Source: DATFXM01 sp035315885 (GTDB lineage: Bacteria > Acidobacteriota > Blastocatellia > UBA7656). From it: a stretch of DNA of 47,497 bases. Under the pieces are notes generated by a model. That model was not told the origin of the DNA. It saw nothing but the letters and a program-made list of their open reading frames with translations, and searched no databases. The translations under genes were made by a program, and so were the position numbers. Shown piece by piece: positions 17,114-24,415 of this stretch. Numbering within the stretch: the stretch's first letter is position 1; every line of letters starts with the position of its first letter. The stretch covers positions 1 through 47,497 of the forward strand of contig DATFXM010000062.1 in the NCBI GenBank assembly GCA_035315885.1. Direction: 5' to 3'.

Positions 17114-20100
17114 CGATCTCCTCCCCCGGCGGCTTTTACTCCTACGGGCTCAGGCAATGGTCCTTCGTGCGAAGGCGGTTCGGCTACGCTTGGCGCTTGT
17201 GCGTGACCCCGACGGCCGAGGCCTTCGATGAACGTGAAGTTACCGGGGATGATGAACACACCCAGCGCAGTTGCGATCAACATGCCCCAGAATACGCCGG
17301 TGCCCATGACGTTTTGAGCTCCGGCTCCGGCGCCGCTCGCGCGCATCAGCGGCACGACACCGAGGATGAACGCGAACGCGGTCATCAGAATGGGGCGGAA
17401 CCTGAGTCGTGCCGAGGTCAACGCCGCTTCTTCGAGAGGGGAGCCCTCTTCGTGTTTGGCTTTGGCGAACTCCACGATCAGAATCGCGTTTTTCGCCGCA
17501 AGCCCGATTAGCATGACGAGGCCAATCTGAACGTACACGTTATTGTCATAGCCCATCAGCCACACACCGAAGAAGGCTCCCAGAGCCACGAGCGGGGAGC
17601 CGAGCAGCACCGCCCATGGCAAGCGCCAGCTCTCGTACAACGAGGCCAACAAGAGGAAGACTACGACGATCGCGAGTATGAAGGTCGGCGCTGCCGGCGG
17701 AGCTACCTTCTCCTGGTAGGAGAGCTGCGAATACGAGAAGCTCATCTCCTTGGGCATGGTCTCGGCAAACACCTGCTCAAGAGCTGCAAGCGCCTGACCG
17801 GACGTGAAACCACGGGCCGGTGTTCCCTGTAGCTCTACGGATCGCAGCAGATTGAATCGTGTTGTAAGCTCGGTACCCGCAACGTCCTTGATGGTAACCA
17901 GCGTAGACAGAGGAACCATTGCGTTCGTCGTCTTGGACCTTACGTAGATGTTCCCGATGTCCTCGGACTTCAGCCGATTTGACGCCTCGGCCTGAACGTA
18001 CACACGATACAGCCTTCCAAACCGATTGAAGTCGTTCACGAACGCCCCGCCCATCGCCGACGACATTGTTTGAAATACGTCGTTGACCTGTACTCCCAGC
18101 GTCCTCGCCTTTTCGCGATCCAACTCAACCTTGACCTGCGGGTAGTTCGGATCGAAGGAGGTAAACAGGTTACCGAGCTCCGGCCTCTGACGTCCCGCCG
18201 CGAGGAATTTCTGGGTCTGTTCGCCGAGTTGCTGGACAGTCATCGAACCGCTGCGGTCCTGAATGAGAAAGTTGAAACCGGACGCCGCGCCGAAGCCGCT
18301 GAGGGTCGGGATGTTGAACGGGAAAACCACCGCCTCCGGAATGGTCGCGAACTGCCTCTGCAGTTGCGTCATGATCCCTTTCACGTGCAGCGCCTCGCCT
18401 TTCCTCTCTTCCCAGGGATGAAGACGAGCGAAAACCGTCCCGTAGTTGGGCTGATACGTGTTGGTGACAACGCCGAATCCGGCGACGGTCTGATAGGAAT
18501 CGACACCTTCGGTCTTTGCGAGGATCTCTTCCACCGACTTCAGTACCGCACCGGTACGAGCCAGCGAGGCACCATTGGGAAGCTGGATATTGACGCCGAA
18601 TATTCCCTGGTCTTCGTCAGGAATAAACCCAGCCGGGATTGCTTTCGCAAAGAGTCCGGCTCCAAGCGATACGCCGGCGACGATGATAATCGTCAGAATC
18701 CCTCTGCGTACAAGCAGGCGGGACGCGTTGACGTATCCGTTCGTGGTTACGTCAAAGACTTTGTTGAACCCGCGGAAAAACGTTCCGAGAGGTCCGCGCA
18801 TTGGTTTTGGTACCTTGAGCATCAAGGCGCACAATGCCGGAGTCAATGAAAGTGCGTTGAAGGCGGAGAGCAACACCGAGATTGCGATCGTCAAAGCAAA
18901 CTGCTTGTACATGCTGCCAACGAGTCCGCCGAGCAGCGCTACCGGAACGAATACCGCCGAGAGGATCAGGGCGATACCGACAACTGGGCCCGATACTTCT
19001 TTCATCGCCTGGAATGTTGCTTCTTTTGGAGCCAGACCATGTTCCAGGTGGTGAATTACTGCCTCCACCACCACAATGGCGTCGTCAACCACAATGCCAA
19101 TGGCTAACACCAGACCAAACATCGAGAGTGTGTTGACTGAAAAACCGAGGATTGGGAAGAAGATGAATGTTCCGATCAGTGAGACCGGAATCGTCAGCAT
19201 CGGGATGATCGTTGCCCTGATGTTCTGTAGAAAGACGAAGACAACTATGGTGACCAGAATCAGAGCTTCGACAAAGGTCTTCAGTATTTCGTGGATCGAA
19301 GCCTCGACTGCCGGTGTTGTGTCGTAGACGATCTTGTAATCCATCGCAGGCGGAAACAGCGACTTCGCGTGCTCCATCGTCTCGTAGATCGTATCGGCGG
19401 CCTTGAGTTGGTTTGCGCCCGGCAGCAGGTATACCGCCATTGCGCCGCCGGGTTTCCCGTTCAGCCGGCCAAATGAGTTGTAGTCCTGCGACCCCAGTTC
19501 GGCCCGCCCTACGTCCTTGATCCTGACAACCGCGGCAGTACTGGTCTGACGAATGATGATGTTCTCGAACTCATCCGTGGTCACCAGGCGCCCGGGAGCA
19601 TTGAGCGTTTGAGTGAATTCCTGGGTTTGTGGGGTTGGCGCCGCACCGACCTTGCCCGCGGGGGCCTGAAGGTTCTGCTCCTTGATCGCTGAAATGACAT
19701 CAGAGGGAGTCAGTCCGAGCTTAGCCAGCTTGTCAGGCCGTAACCAGATTCGCATTCCATAGTCGGTCCCGCCAAAGAGATCAACCTGCGCGATTCCCGG
19801 AATACGGAGAATCTGGTCGCGCAGGTTGATGCCGCAATAATTGATGAGGAAGTTTGCGTCGTATGCATTCTCCGGCGAGAAAAGCGAGATCACCATCAAG
19901 ATGCTGGGACTTTGCTTCTTGACGGTGACGCCCTGTTGATTCACTTCTGCTGGAAGTCTGGCGGCCGCGGTTGAAACTCGATTCTGAGTTAGAACGTTTG
20001 CGGTGTCCTGATCGGTGCCTACTTCAAAATTGACGTCCAGAAGCATGCGGCCGTCGCTGGTATTCGACGACTTCATGTAGATCATGCGATCGACGCCGTT

Positions 20101-20307
20101 GACTTCCTGCTCGATCGGGGTCGCCACCGACTGTTCAACAGCTTCTGCCGATGCGCCGGGATACGTGGCAGTCACGCGGATATTCGGTGGAGCAAGAAAC
20201 GGATATTGCTCGATTGAAAGACCCTTAATGACCACGACGCCCAGCAGCACGGTCAGAATGGAAATGACCATGGCGACAATAGGCCGCCGGATAAAGAAGT
20301 TCGCCAT
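17110..20307 (-). CDS. RND multidrug efflux permease (HAE1, AcrB/MexB-like)
   Basis: 1065-residue proton-driven inner-membrane pump. Twelve-TM RND architecture with two large periplasmic loops. The proton-relay residues are intact: Asp408-Asp409 in GIVVDDAIVVVEAV (TM4) and Lys939 in LAAKNAILIVEFAK (TM10), at nearly the same positions as in AcrB. The length is slightly longer than AcrB (1049), with a Pro/Gly-rich tail. The ATG lies 5 bases after the adaptor stop; GGGAG and AGGA precede it. Substrates are probably hydrophobic drugs or bile-type compounds, by family only. No regulator gene lies beside the operon in this window. Confidence 0.97.
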   Translation of the reverse strand: MANFFIRRPIVAMVISILTVLLGVVVIKGLSIEQYPFLAPPNIRVTATYPGASAEAVEQSVATPIEQEVNGVDRMIYMKSSNTSDGRMLLDVNFEVGTDQDTANVLTQNRVSTAAARLPAEVNQQGVTVKKQSPSILMVISLFSPENAYDANFLINYCGINLRDQILRIPGIAQVDLFGGTDYGMRIWLRPDKLAKLGLTPSDVISAIKEQNLQAPAGKVGAAPTPQTQEFTQTLNAPGRLVTTDEFENIIIRQTSTAAVVRIKDVGRAELGSQDYNSFGRLNGKPGGAMAVYLLPGANQLKAADTIYETMEHAKSLFPPAMDYKIVYDTTPAVEASIHEILKTFVEALILVTIVVFVFLQNIRATIIPMLTIPVSLIGTFIFFPILGFSVNTLSMFGLVLAIGIVVDDAIVVVEAVIHHLEHGLAPKEATFQAMKEVSGPVVGIALILSAVFVPVALLGGLVGSMYKQFALTIAISVLLSAFNALSLTPALCALMLKVPKPMRGPLGTFFRGFNKVFDVTTNGYVNASRLLVRRGILTIIIVAGVSLGAGLFAKAIPAGFIPDEDQGIFGVNIQLPNGASLARTGAVLKSVEEILAKTEGVDSYQTVAGFGVVTNTYQPNYGTVFARLHPWEERKGEALHVKGIMTQLQRQFATIPEAVVFPFNIPTLSGFGAASGFNFLIQDRSGSMTVQQLGEQTQKFLAAGRQRPELGNLFTSFDPNYPQVKVELDREKARTLGVQVNDVFQTMSSAMGGAFVNDFNRFGRLYRVYVQAEASNRLKSEDIGNIYVRSKTTNAMVPLSTLVTIKDVAGTELTTRFNLLRSVELQGTPARGFTSGQALAALEQVFAETMPKEMSFSYSQLSYQEKVAPPAAPTFILAIVVVFLLLASLYESWRLPWAVLLGSPLVALGAFFGVWLMGYDNNVYVQIGLVMLIGLAAKNAILIVEFAKAKHEEGSPLEEAALTSARLRFRPILMTAFAFILGVVPLMRASGAGAGAQNVMGTGVFWGMLIATALGVFIIPGNFTFIEGLGRRGHAQAPSVAEPPSHEGPLPEPVGVKAAGGGDR

Positions 20308-20312
20308 GTGTC

Positions 20313-21632
20313 CTAACTCCCTTCTACCTTTTGCCCTGATTCACCCTCGGGAGCGGCGGCCGAAGGCTTGACCTCGCTGCCCGGTCTGACCTTCTGCATG
20401 CCTTCGACTATCACTCGCTCTCCGGCGTTCAGGCCATCGAGCACGATCATGTACTTGTCCGACTTGTCGCCGACACTGATGGTGCGCAACGCGGCTTTGT
20501 TTTCCCCGTCGACTACCAGCACTGTCTTTGCCCCTTGCAGCTCTTGAATCGCGCGTTGGGGTACGAGGACGGCATTCTCTCGCTCGGCAACCGCCACCCG
20601 AACTCTAGCGAATTGTCCCGGCCGCAGGTGATTGTCCGGGTTCGGGAAACTCGCTTGAACTTTCAAGGTACCGGTAGTCGGATCCACGGTGCGGTCAAGA
20701 ACTTTGAAGGTTCCCGGATGCGGGTGAACGCTATCGTCGGCGAGAATCAATTCGAACTGCAGAGAGCCGGCCTTCTTCTTGGTTTCGGGACCGCTAAGCC
20801 TCAGGTAATCATTCTCACTCACGTTGAAGTCGATCAGAAGCGGGTCCGCCGAGGATACCGTCGCCAGGAGCGTAGCTTCACCTCTCCCGACGAGATTGCC
20901 TTCGTCGACATTCTTGAAACCGATGATTCCGCTGATGGGTGAATAGATGCTGCAGTAGCTCAGATCAAGCTCGCTTTGGATTACTCGGGCCTTCGCCGCG
21001 GAGACTTCGGCGGCGGCTCGCTGGATCGTGTACTTGACCGAGGCCTCCAGATTTGTAAGGTTGGCCTTCTTTGCGTCGACGTTGGCATGCGCGGATTTTT
21101 CGTTCGCCACCGCCGCGTCAAGTTCCAGTTCGGTAACTGCCTTTTCTTTTACGAGGGGCTGAACGCGGGCCAGGTCTTGCTGGGTTCGGCTGTGAGTTGC
21201 TTGTGCATCTGCCAATTGTGCTTGCGCCTGCAAGACGTCGGTTCGCTGCTCTGCTTGCGCGAGGTCTGATTCGGCTTTAGCGAGCGTCGCCTTGGCCGAC
21301 TGTAGAGACGCATCGAACGGGCGCTTGTCGATAGTGAATAACAGGTCGCCCTTCTTAACCGGGCTGCCCTGTTTGAAGTAGATCTTCTCGAGTATGCCTT
21401 CCACTCGTGCGCGCAACTCGACCGTGGCGTCGGCCTTGGTCTGTCCCACAAACTCGCTGTAGATGGGAACCGTCCGTTGAGCCACTTCCGCGACCACTAC
21501 CGAGGGAGGCGGAACGGTAGCAGCGCTTGCCTTGGGATCAGCCTTCCCCCCGCACCCGGTACTCAGAGCCAATGTTGCGGCGGCAAACGCAGCCGATGCC
21601 AATATAGCGACATTTCTTCTCAAAGTATTCAT
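20313..21632 (-). CDS. RND efflux periplasmic adaptor lipoprotein (AcrA/MexA-like)
   Basis: 439-residue membrane fusion protein linking pump and outer-membrane channel. Lipobox LSTGC (Cys27), then a beta-barrel/lipoyl part (VELRARVEGILEKIYFKQGS), a long alpha-hairpin rich in Ala, Gln and Glu (about residues 115-215), the second lipoyl half (SPISGIIGFKNVDEGNLV), and a membrane-proximal domain ending GMQKVRPGSEVK. First gene of the efflux operon. AGGAG lies 6 bases before the ATG. The 580-base upstream gap carries two palindromes that may control it. Confidence 0.96.
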   Translation of the reverse strand: MNTLRRNVAILASAAFAAATLALSTGCGGKADPKASAATVPPPSVVVAEVAQRTVPIYSEFVGQTKADATVELRARVEGILEKIYFKQGSPVKKGDLLFTIDKRPFDASLQSAKATLAKAESDLAQAEQRTDVLQAQAQLADAQATHSRTQQDLARVQPLVKEKAVTELELDAAVANEKSAHANVDAKKANLTNLEASVKYTIQRAAAEVSAAKARVIQSELDLSYCSIYSPISGIIGFKNVDEGNLVGRGEATLLATVSSADPLLIDFNVSENDYLRLSGPETKKKAGSLQFELILADDSVHPHPGTFKVLDRTVDPTTGTLKVQASFPNPDNHLRPGQFARVRVAVAERENAVLVPQRAIQELQGAKTVLVVDGENKAALRTISVGDKSDKYMIVLDGLNAGERVIVEGMQKVRPGSEVKPSAAAPEGESGQKVEGS

Positions 21633-21944
21633 CGTCGACTCCTGTTGCGAGCATGGTTCGGGTTGCCGCGTGTGCTAAAGATGTTTGGCGAAAGAGAACC
21701 GCGGTCGCGACGGTTGCAGCTCGCGGGTGGAAGACCTGGTGTTAAAAACTGTCCGTTCGTCATTACCATTTTGCGGGAAGCTGCTGGTTGTCACGGGCGA
21801 CCGGAAAAAACGACAAAGAGCCGTCTCTTCCCAAAGCAATCTTTGCGAGATCACAATGCCCTTTCGCCTAATCTTCTATCACCAGGTATGGAGACGTCCT
21901 GTCGACGTCTGGTTTATTGTAGGGTCCCACGAAATGGCTTAGAA

Positions 21945-21960
21945 CTGTCAATTCTGACAG
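21945..21960. promoter_or_regulatory. 16-bp palindrome CTGTCA-ATTC-TGACAG, divergent region
   Basis: Perfect six-base arms around ATTC, between the efflux adaptor (start 313 bases away) and the BASS gene (start 255 bases away). It has the extended half-site GAACTGTCA, also seen at 28252. Best-formed member of the window's palindrome family; a likely operator. Confidence 0.5.
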
Positions 21961-22047
21961 GAAGGAAGCGAAAAACTTACAGACGACACTCCCTGTCTGG
22001 TGAGCAATTTGACAGTCGAGAATTAACTCCGCTCTTCACCGCTCGGG

Positions 22048-22063
22048 CTGCCATTACTGCCAG
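22048..22063. promoter_or_regulatory. Degenerate member of the 16-bp palindrome family
   Basis: CTGCCATTACTGCCAG has the same spacing and outer CTG/CAG as the other sites, but its arms mismatch at the fourth base (C opposite C). It is followed by TATTCATATCAG, similar to the TATCAG flank after the site at 23082. It lies 151 bases before the BASS transporter start. Confidence 0.3.
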
Positions 22064-22214
22064 TATTCATATCAGGGCCATTGACTATACAATCCTCGAT
22101 TGAGCTGTCACCGAACGCCAGCGGCGCGCAACTCGGATGCGTGGTTCAGCACTAAGTCAAATTCGATCGAAGCACCCTTGTTGGTTGAAACGGCCCGGAT
22201 AACCCGAATCAGTT

Positions 22215-23075
22215 ATGACGCTCGCAATAGTGGTTTCGGTTCTTATCAGAATAAGCGTTGGAATCCTTGTGTTCGCACTTGGACTCGACGTAAGTCCTCG
22301 CGACATCCTTTACCTGTTGCGCGACCGGGCACTGCTTCTCAGCTCGGTGCTGTCGATGAATGTCCTCATGCCGCTGTTTGCAGGTGCGCTCGCTGTCTCA
22401 TTCAAGTTGGAACCGGCAGTCGAGGCGGCACTGGTGATCCTGTCGATCTCGCCTGTCCCGCCTCTGTTGCCGATGCAAGCCCTGCGTGCTCGCGGCGCTC
22501 GTTCATACATGTTCAGCCTGCTGGTTGTCGAAGCGGCCCTCGCAATTCTATTCGTGCCAATCAGCGTTAAGCTTTTTTGGTGGACTGACAGGAACCAACC
22601 TGAGATCGGACTGATGACGGTCGCGTTTGTTGTGCTGACTACAGTGCTCATACCTCTGGGAGCCGGAATGCTGATGCACCGAATCTCGCCGAGAATTGCC
22701 AGGAAGGCTGCGAGGCGACTCTCTATTGTCGCTGCCATCGTGCTAATCGGGACCCTTGTGGCGATCTTGATCAAATTCTTCACGACAGTTGTTTCGCTGA
22801 TCGGCAACGGAACTTTGGCGGCGACTATTGTGTTCATTGCGGCCGGGGTTGCTGCCGGTCATTTTCTTGGAGCGCCCAAGCCTGAGAATCGAACCGTGCT
22901 CGCGCTGTCGACCGCATCAAGGCACCCGGGGGTTGCGCTGGCGATCGCCGGCGCGATCTATCCACAACCAAAACTGGTTTTTGCCGCGATACTTCTTTAC
23001 ATCCTCGTAACCGCGGCTGTGCTGATTCCTTATTTAGCCTGGCGCCGCCGCCGGATCGAACCGGACTCGGGGTAG
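22215..23075 (+). CDS. BASS-type (bile acid:Na+ symporter-like) membrane transporter
   Basis: 286-residue, nearly wholly hydrophobic inner-membrane protein with about nine TM segments. Segments RISVGILVFALGLDVSPRD and ALSTASRHPGVALAIAG match the SBF/BASS family, whose members move organic anions with sodium. It is shorter than the usual 300-330 residues and may lack the first helix. The ATG at 22215 has no good ribosome binding site, so the start is less certain. Transcribed divergently from the efflux operon, with two palindromic sites between. The substrate is unknown. Confidence 0.8.
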   Translation: MTLAIVVSVLIRISVGILVFALGLDVSPRDILYLLRDRALLLSSVLSMNVLMPLFAGALAVSFKLEPAVEAALVILSISPVPPLLPMQALRARGARSYMFSLLVVEAALAILFVPISVKLFWWTDRNQPEIGLMTVAFVVLTTVLIPLGAGMLMHRISPRIARKAARRLSIVAAIVLIGTLVAILIKFFTTVVSLIGNGTLAATIVFIAAGVAAGHFLGAPKPENRTVLALSTASRHPGVALAIAGAIYPQPKLVFAAILLYILVTAAVLIPYLAWRRRRIEPDSG

Positions 23076-23081
23076 GCCGGA

Positions 23082-23097
23082 CTGGCATTTTTGCCAG
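23082..23097. promoter_or_regulatory. 16-bp palindrome CTGGCA-TTTT-TGCCAG before the first OmpA-like gene
   Basis: Perfect arms with one base changed in each half relative to CTGTCA/TGACAG; both halves changed together, which supports selection on symmetry. It begins 7 bases after the BASS stop and lies 200 bases before the OmpA-like start. A TTGACA hexamer occurs at 23163, but no good -10 box follows at the right spacing. Confidence 0.45.
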
Positions 23098-23297
23098 TAT
23101 CAGTGAAATCCGGTTGCCAGTAGAATCCGCACTGGAGTCCGCGCTGTCAGGCCCGGTTTGTATTGACAAACCTGCTGGCAGAGCTCCGAGCCGGACACGA
23201 GCGCCAAGAGCAGCTTGGACTTTCATCCCAGACAATCCTTGTTGCTTCAACGGCCAACCGGCCTATCTTTAAAAAAACAACATAAGGAGCAAGGATA

Positions 23298-24278
23298 ATG
23301 GAAACGAAGAGAGCAAGATGGTTGGAGGCGATCGTGCTCGCTCTTGCGCTTGTAGCGAGTGGGAGCGCATTGGCCGGCGCGAGTCAAAACCAGAGTGGCG
23401 GGAAGGTACAGGCTTTCCCAACCGGACAGAAGTTGAAGGTAGTTGGGTTTGTTCTGAAGCGCGAGCCCGATTCTTTCATCATGCGCGATCAATCCGGCGT
23501 GGAAAGAGCAGTCAAGCTACTGCCTTCCACGGAGGTCAAGACACACAGGAAGGGTGCGTTTCGCGGTGGCAAGCACTATGACGTGACCTACATCCTGCGT
23601 GGTCTCCGGCTGGAAGCGACCGGTACTGCCAACTCCGAGGGCCAATTGGTTGCAGAGATAATCAAGTTTGAGGATGACGACTTGAGAGCAGCTCAATCGC
23701 TGGAGGCGCGGGTGAGTCCCACGGAGGAGCTTGCCAAGGAGAATCAGGCCCGAATAGCCGCGGCCGAAGAAGAGGCGAGGAGGCTGGCGCGTGAAGCCGA
23801 GGAAAACGCCGAGGCCACTCGTCAGGCCCGAGCAAAAGCAGAGGAAGCCATGAAATCGGCAACCATGGCCAACAATCGGATCAATGGGCTGGATGACTTC
23901 GATCCTGTAAAGACGATCACCGTATTGTTCGCCACCGGCTCCTCGGTTCTCGGCCCGAAAGGGAAGGCTACAATCGATGATGCTGCCGCGTGGGTCAAGA
24001 CTCAGAATACCAAAGGATGGGTAGTGGCGGTCGTGGGATTCGCCGACACGACCGGGAACACCGCGAAGAATCGCTCTCTGAGTGAGCGTCGCGCGAACGC
24101 CGTCATTGATTACCTTGTCACGAAGCACAATCTGCCGTTACAGCGACTGGTGCAACCGTTCGGCTATGGTGACTTGAAACCTGTTGCAGAAAACACCACT
24201 GCCGAAGGCCGCGCCAAGAACCGCCGCGTGGAGATTCGACTGCTGGTGAACAAAGGCATTGCCAATACCACAACCTAA
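23298..24278 (+). CDS. OmpA-like peptidoglycan-binding protein with N-terminal OB-like domain (copy 1)
   Basis: 326 residues, exported. Signal peptide (LEAIVLALALVASGSALA), a beta-rich domain at about residues 40-115 (KVVGFVLKREPDSFIMRDQSG ... STEVKTHRKGAF), a charged alpha-helical coiled coil (about 130-195, rich in Glu/Ala/Arg), and an OmpA C-terminal domain (about 205-320) with GFADTTGNTAKNRSLSERRA and AKNRRVEIRL, the peptidoglycan-binding signature. The beta domain looks like DUF5666-type folds. AAGGAG sits about 9 bases before the ATG. Same architecture as the protein at 33236. It probably anchors the outer membrane to the cell wall. Confidence 0.9.
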   Translation: METKRARWLEAIVLALALVASGSALAGASQNQSGGKVQAFPTGQKLKVVGFVLKREPDSFIMRDQSGVERAVKLLPSTEVKTHRKGAFRGGKHYDVTYILRGLRLEATGTANSEGQLVAEIIKFEDDDLRAAQSLEARVSPTEELAKENQARIAAAEEEARRLAREAEENAEATRQARAKAEEAMKSATMANNRINGLDDFDPVKTITVLFATGSSVLGPKGKATIDDAAAWVKTQNTKGWVVAVVGFADTTGNTAKNRSLSERRANAVIDYLVTKHNLPLQRLVQPFGYGDLKPVAENTTAEGRAKNRRVEIRLLVNKGIANTTT

Positions 24279-24301
24279 GAATCGAACCTACCGCTGCTTC
24301 G

Positions 24302-24330
24302 AAGGCTCACGTCGTTCAAACGTGGGCCTT
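24302..24330 (+). terminator. Stem-loop after the first OmpA-like gene
   Basis: AAGGCTCACGT pairs with ACGTGGGCCTT across a 7-base loop (one G-U pair in an 11-base stem), 24 bases after the stop. Only a short T-containing tail follows (CATTACG), so termination strength is doubtful. It separates the OmpA-like gene from the glucosidase gene. Confidence 0.5.
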
Positions 24331-24415
24331 CATTACGTAACGAGAAGATGGCAAAAAAAAACAGACACTGTGCGCCCCCAGGGCGCTGAGTTCGCCGCAC
24401 TAAAAGGAAAATAAT

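Larger units (their letters stand above)
21633..22214. other. 580-base divergent intergenic region between efflux operon and BASS gene
   Basis: No convincing gene. It must hold the divergent promoters for the efflux operon (minus) and the BASS-type transporter (plus). It contains the perfect-arm palindrome at 21945-21960, the related site at 22048-22063, and loose CTGTC / GACAG half-sites at 21993-22016. One open frame crosses it but resembles no protein I know. Confidence 0.6.

Noticed and set aside
21477..22103. 208-codon open frame spanning the efflux adaptor start and the divergent region
   Set aside because: It overlaps the adaptor's signal peptide region on the opposite strand, has no recognisable domain and no good ribosome binding site.
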